Shown here: in pieces, positions 5,290 through 12,344 of the stretch | How the letters are laid out: every line of letters begins with the position of its first letter | Numbering within the stretch: position 1 is the stretch's first letter | Assembly: GCF_028209395.1 (NCBI RefSeq) | Contig: NZ_JAQLDQ010000034.1 | Location: forward strand, 1-12,344 | DNA length: 12,344 nt | Reading direction: 5' to 3' | From: Collinsella aerofaciens | Lineage (GTDB): Bacteria > Actinomycetota > Coriobacteriia > Coriobacteriales > Coriobacteriaceae | The notes under the pieces: model-generated | What the model was told of the DNA's origin: nothing | Seen by the model: the letters and a program-made list of their open reading frames with translations, nothing else | Database searches by the model: none | Program-made: the position numbers and the translations under genes

Positions 5290-7674
5290 CTACAGCGTCA
5301 TGTTTGGATCGGCGTCGACGTCGAACGGCGAGATTTCTCCTCGGTCGAATTTACGGCGGGCAACCTCTGCGATCATGGCGGCGTTGTCGGTGCACGCCGA
5401 AAGCGGTGGCACCGTTACGCGGATCCCCTGACGCCCAAGCTTCTTGATCATCATCTCGCGCAGATGCGGATTAGCCGAGACGCCGCCGCCGATGCAGTAT
5501 TCCTTGCATCCGGTGGCATGCAGGGCGTTTTTGGCCTTCTTGTACTGAACGTCAAAGACGGCTGCCTCAAACGAAGCCGCCAGATCGGGCAGGTGAATCG
5601 TGCGCCCGGCCTTGGTCTCCTGCTCGATGTAGAGCGTCACGGCCGTTTTAAGACCCGAAAGCGAGAAACGATAGTCTCCCCTGCTGTTAAGCGCGCGAGG
5701 AAAATCGATCGCGCGGGGGTTGCCCGTCTCGGCCAGCTTGGAGATGATGGGGCCACCGGGATAGCCCAGACCCAACGCCTTGGCTACCTTGTCGAAGGCC
5801 TCGCCCACAGCATCGTCGAGTGTCTCACCAAGTACCTCGTAGTCGCCCCATGCCTTCACGTGCACGAGCATGGTATGACCGCCCGAGACGAGCGTGAAGA
5901 TAAACGGCGGCCTGAGATCGGGCTGCGCCAGCAGGTTGGCGAACAGATGGCCCTCCAGATGGTTGACGCACACGAGCGGCTTGCCGGCGGCATAGGCAAA
6001 GCCCTTGGCGAAGGCGACGCCCACTACCAGAGCACCCACCAGGCCCGGACCCTGCGTCACGCCAACAGCGGCGAGTTCGCTCGGCGCGATGGCTCCACCC
6101 TCAAGACCAAGCGATGCTGCGGCATCCTCGAGCGCCGCATCCACGACACTCACAATCACCTCAACGTGTTTGCGCGAGGCGATCTCGGGCACCACGCCGC
6201 CAAAGCGGGCGTGAAAATCAATCTGTGTCGACACCTGGTTGGCCAGCATATTGCCATCCGCATCGATAATCGCCACGGCCGTCTCGTCGCAGGAGCTCTC
6301 GATAGCGAGCACTAGGCGGCGGCGCTCAATTTCGGCACGCTCCCCCTCGGAGCGCCCAGGCGCAGGCAGCGGCCATACGCGCTGCTCTGCCGCCGTCGGC
6401 TCGGGCGAAGCATTATCGACCGGAAGCACCAGGGGCAGCGGAGCCGTCATGACGATGGCGTCCTTGCCGGCACCATAGTAGCCGCGGCGACGGCCAGCCT
6501 CGGTAAAGCCCAGAGCGTTATAAAGCGCGGTCGCTCCCTCGTTACCGTCCTCGACCTCGAGCGAAGCCGTAGTGCAGCCGAGCATCTGGGCATCATAGCT
6601 CACATGCGACAGCAGCTTGCGGGCAATGCCCTCACGGCGATGTGCCGGGTCGACGGCGACATCCAGAATCTGCACATCACCGTCCACGACCATACCGCCG
6701 GCAAGGCCCAGCAGCTTGCCGTCGTCGTGTGCCACCCACCAACTACGCGGCGCAGCGACGTCCTCGCCCAGTTCGGACAGGAACATGCCCGGCGTCCACG
6801 CCTCGTGTCCGGCACCTTCAAAGCAGGCAGCCTCTAGCGCGCTCGCGCCCTCGGCATCCGCCGCGCCCATGGGACGGAACTGCAGATGACGACCGGCGAG
6901 CTCATCGGCAACGCCCGTAATTTCGCTCTGTGCACTCTCAGCAAGACCAAGACGCTTGCGCTCGTTTTCCTCGGCATCCGAAAGGCGCGTGTAAATCGGC
7001 AGGACGCGAGCCGGATCGCCGTCACCCGCAGCGTGCGCGAGCAGCAAGCCCTCGCCCGAAGGCCACCACAGGTCTCGCTCCACGCAGCGGGCGGTCTCGT
7101 CCTCACCCAGCAGCTTGCCATAGCGCACGAGACCGTCACCGGTCAGCTGAACCTGATCCCAGTCCGCTGCTCGGCGCCACTCATCGAGCGCCACGGCGGC
7201 CTTGACCACGTGTTCGCGCTCAAATTGACGCTCGAGACCCTCATCGACCAGCATATACAGCGCCGGATATACCTCACCGCGCATAGCATCGGCCAAGATA
7301 CCAAGCTTGCCGCGCACGCCAGCCTTCCACGCCGTCCAAGCGCAAGCGTCGAGCGTCGACACGCCCAGCAGCGGAACATTGGCACCACGCGCGAGGCCCT
7401 TGGCAGTGGAGATGCCGATGCGCACACCCGTAAAGGACCCCGGGCCGCGGCCGACCACATAGCAACCAACATCGCTGCGATCCAGACCGGCTTGAGCCAG
7501 CACGCCATCAACGGTATTCACGAGCTCAACGTTGGCGTGACGGCGACACATGCGGTCGCCACTCACGAGCTTCGTCTCGCCCGTCTGCCCATCAATCCAG
7601 CTTGCCGCGCAGGCAAGCATGTCGGTCGAGGTATCGAGCGCCACCACCAGCGCGTTGTCGTTATGCAAGCTCAT
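5290..7674 (-). CDS. tsaD: TsaB-RimI-TsaD fusion: t6A37 tRNA modification and N-terminal acetyltransferase
   Basis: This 794-residue protein joins three enzymes that are usually separate. Residues 8 to about 235 are TsaB (GRGPGSFTGVRIG, about 75-87), the partner that dimerises with TsaD. About 264-415 is a RimI-type GNAT acetyltransferase (VDPAHRREGIARKL, about 342-355; ALYNALGF, about 383-390), which in its family acetylates ribosomal protein bS18. About 454-794 is TsaD, which transfers threonylcarbamoyl to A37 of ANN-decoding tRNAs. TsaD motifs are complete: SSCDETAVA, NHLEGH with metal ligands H572 and H576, SGGHT and CTDNAAM with ligand D763. Linkers of 30-40 residues rich in Ala, Glu and Pro separate the domains. 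Start: ATG at 7672-7674, overlapping the tsaE stop by 14 bases, with AAGG upstream; a TTG 18 bases earlier lacks a binding site. TsaC is not in the window. Confidence 0.96.
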   Translation of the reverse strand: MSLHNDNALVVALDTSTDMLACAASWIDGQTGETKLVSGDRMCRRHANVELVNTVDGVLAQAGLDRSDVGCYVVGRGPGSFTGVRIGISTAKGLARGANVPLLGVSTLDACAWTAWKAGVRGKLGILADAMRGEVYPALYMLVDEGLERQFEREHVVKAAVALDEWRRAADWDQVQLTGDGLVRYGKLLGEDETARCVERDLWWPSGEGLLLAHAAGDGDPARVLPIYTRLSDAEENERKRLGLAESAQSEITGVADELAGRHLQFRPMGAADAEGASALEAACFEGAGHEAWTPGMFLSELGEDVAAPRSWWVAHDDGKLLGLAGGMVVDGDVQILDVAVDPAHRREGIARKLLSHVSYDAQMLGCTTASLEVEDGNEGATALYNALGFTEAGRRRGYYGAGKDAIVMTAPLPLVLPVDNASPEPTAAEQRVWPLPAPGRSEGERAEIERRRLVLAIESSCDETAVAIIDADGNMLANQVSTQIDFHARFGGVVPEIASRKHVEVIVSVVDAALEDAAASLGLEGGAIAPSELAAVGVTQGPGLVGALVVGVAFAKGFAYAAGKPLVCVNHLEGHLFANLLAQPDLRPPFIFTLVSGGHTMLVHVKAWGDYEVLGETLDDAVGEAFDKVAKALGLGYPGGPIISKLAETGNPRAIDFPRALNSRGDYRFSLSGLKTAVTLYIEQETKAGRTIHLPDLAASFEAAVFDVQYKKAKNALHATGCKEYCIGGGVSANPHLREMMIKKLGRQGIRVTVPPLSACTDNAAMIAEVARRKFDRGEISPFDVDADPNMTL

Positions 7675-8167
7675 CTTGTACAGCCTTATCAATCAAATGG
7701 GAAAGCTCCATTGCGCGGTCACCGTGCGCCTCAAGCGTTATCGTTCGCACATCGCTGTCGCCCTCATCACGCTTGAGCGTCACCGAAAGATACTCATCCG
7801 TCAGCTCGTCCTGGAATTGTTCGCCCCATTCCAGCAGGCAAGCACCCTCATAGCCCAGCACATCGAAAATGCCCGTATCCTCGAGCTCGTAGGCATGCTC
7901 CAGGCGGTATAGATCAAAGTGAAACAGCGGAATACGACCTTGATCGTGAACGGCCATGAGCGCAAACGTAGGGCTCGTAACCATATGCCCATCGCCCAGC
8001 CCGCGCGAGACGCCCTTGGTAAAGTGAGTTTTGCCCACTCCCAGGCCACCGGTCAGGATGAGCACATCGCCGTCCTCAAGGCACGGTGCAATTAGCTCGC
8101 CAAAGTACTCCGTATCGGCAGCACAAGTCGTTTTGTAAGTACCTACCCCCAGGCGCTCCAGGGACAT
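7661..8167 (-). CDS. tsaE: tRNA threonylcarbamoyladenosine biosynthesis ATPase TsaE
   Basis: This 168-residue P-loop ATPase supports the TsaB-TsaD complex in t6A synthesis. Motifs in order are the Walker A GGLGVGKTHFT (40-50), TSPTF (64-68), HFDLYRL (83-89) and LEWGE (112-116), all typical of TsaE. Length is normal for the family. AAGGAG lies five bases before the ATG (8165-8167). It starts 12 bases after the uracil-DNA glycosylase stop, and its last 14 bases overlap the start of the TsaB-RimI-TsaD fusion, so the two are probably translationally coupled and made together for the same pathway. Confidence 0.96.
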   Translation of the reverse strand: MSLERLGVGTYKTTCAADTEYFGELIAPCLEDGDVLILTGGLGVGKTHFTKGVSRGLGDGHMVTSPTFALMAVHDQGRIPLFHFDLYRLEHAYELEDTGIFDVLGYEGACLLEWGEQFQDELTDEYLSVTLKRDEGDSDVRTITLEAHGDRAMELSHLIDKAVQDELA

Positions 8168-8179
8168 ATATGCTCCTTA

Positions 8180-8800
8180 TTATTCCGAGGCGTCCTCTGG
8201 CGCGGGATGTCGCTCCAGATAGTCGCCCAGCATCTTAAAGTCTTCCTCCAGTAGCTCCTGCCACGCCGGATTGCGTAGCGCCGCTGCCGGATGGAACGTG
8301 GGCATTACCACAAAATGCCCCATCTGGTGGAACCTGCCGCGCAGCTTAGTAATGCCGATCTCGGTCTTAAGCACAAAGTGCGTCGCGGGATTGCCGAGCG
8401 TCACGATGATATCGGGCCAGATGCTTCGAATCTGCTCACGCAAAAACGGCGAGCAAGCCAGCACTTCCTCGGGACGCGGATTGCGGTTTCCCGGCGGGCG
8501 GCACTTAAGCACGTTGGCAATGTAGACGTCTTCGCGTTTGAGCCCCGCCAGCGACAAAATGCCGTTGAGGTCCTCGCCTGCCGCCCCCACAAAGGGCTCG
8601 CCCTGCAAATCCTCATTGCGGCCCGGCGCCTCGCCAATAAACATCACGCGAGCGTGGGGGTTTCCCACGCCAAACACGATGTTATGGCGCGACTGGTAAA
8701 GCTGGCAAAGGTGACAATCGCCCAGAACGGCCTCGATCTCCTCGAGTGCGACCTCACGCGGCGTCTGATGGCTATGGCCGGGGATGTGCATGACGCCCAT
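8180..8800 (-). CDS. Uracil-DNA glycosylase, family 4 (iron-sulfur)
   Basis: This 206-residue enzyme removes uracil from DNA to begin base excision repair. Family 4 hallmarks are visible: four cysteines placed to bind a [4Fe-4S] cluster (C29 and C32 as CHLC, C100 in KCRPPGNRNP, C116), active-site motif GEAPGRNED (56-64), GEPFVGAAG (67-75) and the FHPAA motif (169-173). Start choice: ATG at 8798-8800 has GGAG five bases upstream, overlapping the alr stop codon; an ATG 48 bases further up lies inside alr, so I reject it. It sits inside the alr-tsaE operon without an obvious functional tie to its neighbours. Family 5 glycosylases are related but normally lack an acidic residue in the first motif. 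Confidence 0.93.
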   Translation of the reverse strand: MGVMHIPGHSHQTPREVALEEIEAVLGDCHLCQLYQSRHNIVFGVGNPHARVMFIGEAPGRNEDLQGEPFVGAAGEDLNGILSLAGLKREDVYIANVLKCRPPGNRNPRPEEVLACSPFLREQIRSIWPDIIVTLGNPATHFVLKTEIGITKLRGRFHQMGHFVVMPTFHPAAALRNPAWQELLEEDFKMLGDYLERHPAPEDASE

Positions 8801-8808
8801 AGCGACTC

Positions 8809-9954
8809 CTACACGTAGACCTTGTCGAGACGCATACCAAAGCCGCAAGCGACCTCGTAGTTAATCGTGCCGCGTAGGCGCGCCATCTCGTCCATGGTAA
8901 TCTCGGCATCTCCATCGCGGCCGACAATGATCATCTCGTCACCATACTCGGCCTCGGGAATCTCATGTGCTGGGTTGGACTGAATGGCGACCATAAACTG
9001 GTCCATGCAGATATTGCCCACCTGACGCACACGCTCGCCGCGATACAGCACGTCCATACGATTGGAAAGCGTACGCGAAAGGCCATCGGCATAACCGATC
9101 GGAAGGGTGCAGATCTGAACGCGCGTGCGCGGTACGCGGTAGGTAAAGCCGTAGCCCACGCCCTCGCCCATCGCAGGATGCGCCACGCGCGTCACACGCG
9201 CGTGGACGCTCATGACGGGATCAAGCTGCATCACGCGACCACTCAGCTCACATGGCTGCAGACCATACAAACCGATGCCGGCACGAATCATGTCAAAGTG
9301 CATTGAAGAATCGAGCATCGAGGACGGCGTATTGGCACAATGCACGATACCGCATTCAAAACCTGCGTCCTTAATGGCCTGAACGGCCTCGGTAAAACGC
9401 TGGCACTGCAGCTTGTAGTCCCAACCCGAAGGTTCATCGGCCGTGGCAAAGTGCGTAAATACGCCGTCGCACTGGATGCCGCGATGGAAACTGATGCCGC
9501 GTACAAAGTCGAGCACCTGTGTGTAGTGAACACCGATACGATTCATGCCCGTCTCGATGGCAAGATGGTACTTGCCCACCTTGCCCGCCGCGACGGCGCA
9601 TTCGCCATACGCAAGAGCAAAATCGGACGTATAGACCGAGGGCATGATATCGAATTCGAGCAATGCAGGAATAGCCTCGATAGGCGGCTCACTTAGAATC
9701 AGGACGGGCTTAGTAATCCCGCCCTGACGGAGCCCAACGCCCTCGTTAACCGTCGCCACGGCAAACATGTCGGCACCAGCCGAATACATGATCTTGGCAC
9801 ACTCAACAGCTCCATGACCATAAGCATCGGCCTTGACCACGCAGCACAGGCGCTGACGCGGATTCAACAAGTTCTTATAGGCCCTCGTGTTGCGACGGAG
9901 CGCCCCGCGGTCGATCTCGACCCAGGACCAGCGCGTCAAATCGGCTTTATTCAT
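8809..9954 (-). CDS. alr: Alanine racemase
   Basis: This 381-residue fold-type III PLP enzyme interconverts L- and D-alanine for peptidoglycan. PLP-binding lysine K41 lies in VVKADAYGHG, the opposite-face catalytic tyrosine is Y268 in GVGYGFTY, and further family motifs are ETGMNRIG (134-141), IGYADGLSR (286-294) and CMDQ (317-320). Length is typical. The ATG (9952-9954) is two bases after the nnr stop codon, and only a weak GGAT precedes it, so translation is probably coupled to nnr. Its stop codon overlaps the ribosome binding site of the glycosylase gene. Confidence 0.97.
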   Translation of the reverse strand: MNKADLTRWSWVEIDRGALRRNTRAYKNLLNPRQRLCCVVKADAYGHGAVECAKIMYSAGADMFAVATVNEGVGLRQGGITKPVLILSEPPIEAIPALLEFDIMPSVYTSDFALAYGECAVAAGKVGKYHLAIETGMNRIGVHYTQVLDFVRGISFHRGIQCDGVFTHFATADEPSGWDYKLQCQRFTEAVQAIKDAGFECGIVHCANTPSSMLDSSMHFDMIRAGIGLYGLQPCELSGRVMQLDPVMSVHARVTRVAHPAMGEGVGYGFTYRVPRTRVQICTLPIGYADGLSRTLSNRMDVLYRGERVRQVGNICMDQFMVAIQSNPAHEIPEAEYGDEMIIVGRDGDAEITMDEMARLRGTINYEVACGFGMRLDKVYV

Positions 9955-9956
9955 GA

Positions 9957-11573
9957 TTAGTCATCCGACCCTTCGTCCATGATTCCCAGATCTTCGAGCG
10001 CATCCTTTGCCGCCAGCTCCATGGCAGGACCGATCAAGTCGATAAGATCGGTCGCGATAACGCTCTTCTCACCATACTCCGTCGCCGCAGCAAAACCGGC
10101 GTAGCTGTGAAGTGCAACGGCGTACGAATACAGCAACTCCCAACGATCCATCTCGTCGCGCATGGTGGCAAGCGTGCCGGCCAAAATACCCGCGAGAACA
10201 TCACCCGAACCGGCAGTTGCCAGAGAAGCCGGACCCGAGAGCGGCAGCAGCACGCGCTCAACGCCACAGATAGCCGTCGTCGGCCCCTTGGCAATGACCA
10301 CCAGATTGTCGGAGCCTGCAGCCCAGACAACCTTCTGCGCGGCCGCAATCGCGGTACCAAGGTCGTTCACCTCGTCACCGGCAACCAGGCGCGAAAGCTC
10401 ACGATAGTGCGGCGTCATAACCAACGGCTGCTCGCGGCGATACATCTCGGGGTTACTATCAATACCGTCAATGGCAATCTTAGCAAGGCAGTTGAGTGCA
10501 TCGGCGTCCAAAATTAGCGGTACATCAAGCTCGAGCAAGCCCGAAACCACCTGCATAGCGCCGGCAGACGTCGTCATACCGGGACCGCACAGCACGCAGC
10601 TGTACTTCTTTGCGATCTCGCACACCGTCATGCGCGCAGCGGCGCCAAAGGAGCCGCGGGAATCAGACGGAATAGCAAAGACCGGAATCGAAGGAAGTGC
10701 CATGCGAATGAGATTGGCGCAGGCGTCAGGAGCCGCGACTGCCACGTAACCAGCACCCGCGCGAGCTGCAGACTTGGCCGCCATAATGGCAGCACCAGGA
10801 TATTGCGCAGATCCGGCGACAATAAGCACAGAGCCACGGGAATACTTATCGATATTCGATGGTAGCGGAGCAAAGTAATCAACTAAGTCACCGGGCTCGA
10901 CAATCTCGGCGGCGTGGTCGACATCATCGATGACCTCGTCAAGACGGTCGTAAAGATTGCCGCAGATCAAATCGCCAGCATACTCAGGACCATCAGCGCT
11001 ATACAGACCAATCTTGGGCGCAATCATCGTCACCGTGCGCTCGGCACGAATGCAGTCGTCATCAACAACGCCCGTCTCGGCATTCAGGCCCGAGGGGACA
11101 TCAATGGATACGACACAATCGGCGCATTCATTGACCGTAGGAATCCAAATGGAGAACGGCGCACGCAGATTCCCGTGGAAACCGGTACCAAAAATGGCAT
11201 CGACAACAACATCGGCCTTATCGATCAAAACCTCGAGTTCGTCACGCGAGGGACCGACGCAAACGTGCACATCGCGGCCGGCAGTTCGACGAGCAACATG
11301 ACGTGCCAGAGCAGCAGGAATCTCATCCGGCTCAACCGGAGAAACGATATCCACGTCCACACCCTTGTGGCTCAGGATATCGGCGGCAACCCAACCGTCG
11401 CCGCCATTATTACCAAAACCGACCAGAACGAGAACCCGATCGGGATTGAGCTTCAAGACCTCGTTGGCAGCAAACTCACCCGCTAGCTCCATAAGCTCGG
11501 CCTTCGAAGTCCCTTCGCGTTCGATGATATCCTCGAGACGAACGACTTCTTCGGTACTCAAAACCGGTTTCAT
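9957..11573 (-). CDS. nnr: Bifunctional NAD(P)H-hydrate epimerase / dehydratase
   Basis: This 538-residue fusion repairs hydrated NADH and NADPH. The N-terminal YjeF-type epimerase (about 1-215) shows GFGNNGGDGWVAA (52-64), DAIFGTG (125-131) and SIDVPSG (156-162). The C-terminal ribokinase-like dehydratase (about 228-530) shows SRGSVLIVAGS (245-255), LCGPGM (328-333), LILDADALN (353-361), MTPHYREL (386-393) and AGSGDVLAG (454-462), the last holding the catalytic aspartate. The ATG directly follows the acpS stop codon (TAG ATG), and its binding site AGGAG lies inside the end of acpS, giving tight coupling. The fused form is the usual bacterial one. Confidence 0.97.
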   Translation of the reverse strand: MKPVLSTEEVVRLEDIIEREGTSKAELMELAGEFAANEVLKLNPDRVLVLVGFGNNGGDGWVAADILSHKGVDVDIVSPVEPDEIPAALARHVARRTAGRDVHVCVGPSRDELEVLIDKADVVVDAIFGTGFHGNLRAPFSIWIPTVNECADCVVSIDVPSGLNAETGVVDDDCIRAERTVTMIAPKIGLYSADGPEYAGDLICGNLYDRLDEVIDDVDHAAEIVEPGDLVDYFAPLPSNIDKYSRGSVLIVAGSAQYPGAAIMAAKSAARAGAGYVAVAAPDACANLIRMALPSIPVFAIPSDSRGSFGAAARMTVCEIAKKYSCVLCGPGMTTSAGAMQVVSGLLELDVPLILDADALNCLAKIAIDGIDSNPEMYRREQPLVMTPHYRELSRLVAGDEVNDLGTAIAAAQKVVWAAGSDNLVVIAKGPTTAICGVERVLLPLSGPASLATAGSGDVLAGILAGTLATMRDEMDRWELLYSYAVALHSYAGFAAATEYGEKSVIATDLIDLIGPAMELAAKDALEDLGIMDEGSDD

Positions 11574-12113
11574 CTATGCTCCTAGCGTATCTTGCGAAGC
11601 ATCGCCCAGGTGCTCCGTCAATGCTGAATTCTGCAGCTGCTCGAGCTCATCTAATACAGAGCGAGCCTCTTTAAATGTCTGCGCAACGCGTTTCTTGGTG
11701 CTCACCTTTTCATCTTTTGGCTTAGGCCGAGCATCTTCGGTAATCGCGATGGCATTCGCAACGGCCAAGTCTCCCGTAAGCGTAATGGAAAGAGCGACCT
11801 CAACAACACCCAAATCCTGGGCGATTTCGAGAGCACGACCAGAAAGCAGAGCCTTCGGTTTGCCGAGTTTATCACGCGTTACCGAAACATCCTTGCGACC
11901 CACGCCTTGACTAAAACCCGTGCCGAGAGCTTTAAGCACCGCCTCGCGCGAAGCAAAGCGGCTCGCATAGTGAGCAGCGGGACGCGATGATGCATCGCAA
12001 TACGCACGCTCTTCTTCGGTAAACACACGCCGAGCAAACGACGGCGTCTTTTCAAGAATTGATTTCATGCGGGAAATCTCGACGATATCAACGCCGATAC
12101 CAGCTTCAGCCAT
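11574..12113 (-). CDS. acpS: Holo-[acyl-carrier-protein] synthase with C-terminal extension
   Basis: This 179-residue enzyme moves 4'-phosphopantetheine from CoA to acyl carrier protein. The Mg-binding GIGVDIVEISR (D9) and FASREAVLKALGTG (E57, K61) are intact. Two things are odd. The C-terminal family motif, usually of the form SxSHT, reads SITLTGDLAVA here, with Leu in place of His. About 54 residues follow the usual end of the domain near 125, charged and probably helical. Start: I use the ATG at 12111-12113, which has GGAGGT five bases upstream; an ATG 12 bases earlier overlaps that binding site. It is the first gene of the six-gene operon. Confidence 0.95.
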   Translation of the reverse strand: MAEAGIGVDIVEISRMKSILEKTPSFARRVFTEEERAYCDASSRPAAHYASRFASREAVLKALGTGFSQGVGRKDVSVTRDKLGKPKALLSGRALEIAQDLGVVEVALSITLTGDLAVANAIAITEDARPKPKDEKVSTKKRVAQTFKEARSVLDELEQLQNSALTEHLGDASQDTLGA

Positions 12114-12142
12114 GTTCACCTCCATATCGCACAGACTAAGTT

Positions 12143-12172
12143 ATTGTAGCCCGTTCACAGAAGATGCGACAA
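12143..12172 (-). promoter_or_regulatory. Operon promoter P1 before acpS
   Basis: On the minus strand a -35 TTGTCG (12167-12172) and a -10 TACAAT (12143-12148) are separated by 18 bases. Transcription would begin near 12136 and give a leader of about 23 bases before the acpS ATG. Confidence 0.6.
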
Positions 12173-12179
12173 ACGAGGG

Positions 12180-12208
12180 TTATAAAACACAGCTACTATG
12201 TGAGACAA
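12180..12208 (-). promoter_or_regulatory. Possible second operon promoter P2
   Basis: On the minus strand a -35 TTGTCT (12203-12208) and a -10 TTATAA (12180-12185) are separated by 17 bases, about 37 bases upstream of P1. It lies just after the rRNA operon terminator and could act in tandem with P1. Confidence 0.4.
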
Positions 12209-12222
12209 ATTGCCCGAGATAC

Positions 12223-12252
12223 AAAAAAGGGGGAGGCCGCGAGGCCTCCCCC
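12223..12252 (-). terminator. Intrinsic terminator of the rRNA operon
   Basis: A perfect 10-bp stem GGGGGAGGCC/GGCCTCCCCC (12229-12238 with 12243-12252) with a 4-base loop is followed on the minus strand by TTTTTT. It lies just downstream of the 5S rRNA end and upstream of the acpS promoters. A second small hairpin, GACGGC/GCCGTC (12268-12273 with 12279-12284), lies between it and the 5S gene. Confidence 0.92.
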
Positions 12253-12286
12253 TTCTACAGTTTCGATGACGGCTCGGTGCCGTCCA

Positions 12287-12344
12287 CCGGTCAGCGGCGC
12301 CCTGGCCTCCCACGGGCTGGCCCCGCAGTACTCTCGGCGCGATG
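12287..12344 (-). rRNA. rrf: 5S ribosomal RNA, 3' end (partial)
   Basis: Read on the minus strand, the right edge contains GCGCCGAGAGTACTGCGGGG, then CCCGTGGGAG and GGGCGCCGC. This is the order found in the 3' half of bacterial 5S rRNA (CGATGGTACTGC, the short helix, GTGGGAGAGTAGG, CGCCGC). The gene is cut by the window edge and only about the last 58 bases are present. The exact 3' end is an estimate. The intrinsic terminator downstream supports the end of an rRNA operon. Confidence 0.8.

Noticed and set aside
4734..5447. Small open frames running through palindromes A and B (for example one containing LRRTVEQE in both copies)
   Set aside because: The shared peptide comes from the shared core. 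The nine differences follow base pairing and change residues freely, and the frames end at or run through the inverted arms. They are likely to be mis-annotated as small proteins wherever the repeat occurs.
5464..7776. Plus-strand open frames opposite the TsaB-RimI-TsaD gene
   Set aside because: The minus-strand frame carries three complete enzyme domains; the opposite frames have low-information composition.

Overview
The window reads as a chromosomal segment of a GC-rich actinobacterium. It is most likely from the class Coriobacteriia, and a gut Collinsella or close relative is my best guess. This rests on the TsaB-RimI-TsaD gene fusion, the flavour of the proteins and the GC-rich codon use; no search was run. 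Every protein gene I accept lies on the minus strand.

Layout from right to left, in the direction of transcription. The right edge (12287-12344) holds the 3' end of a 5S rRNA gene, so an rRNA operon ends here, followed by a strong intrinsic terminator. Two candidate promoters then lead into a compact six-gene housekeeping operon: acpS (holo-ACP synthase), nnr (NAD(P)HX repair), alr (alanine racemase), a family 4 uracil-DNA glycosylase, tsaE, and a TsaB-RimI-TsaD fusion. Genes abut, overlap or are separated by at most 12 bases. tsaE and the fusion together supply most of the machinery for the t6A37 tRNA modification.

Between this operon and the next gene lies about 800 bases without a credible protein gene (4482-5289). 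It holds two long, nearly perfect palindromes in opposite orientation. They share a 69-base core, but their 33-34 bp outer arms are unrelated in sequence. Inside the core all nine base differences fall in one 9-bp stem and every one preserves pairing. This is the strongest candidate for something undescribed. A third palindrome of similar plan but different sequence sits at 77-176.

Next comes cstA, a large membrane transporter of the carbon-starvation family. It has a clear promoter and an unusually structured leader of about 235 bases ending in an intrinsic terminator just before the ribosome binding site, which suggests attenuation. It ends in a strong terminator. The last gene (216-2408) encodes a 730-residue protein with a helical N-terminus, a long charged low-complexity middle and a C-terminal domain with Toprim-like motifs resembling the JetD/DUF2220 C-terminus. 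Its promoter is overlapped by two palindromes. It is followed by three successive hairpins down to the left edge.
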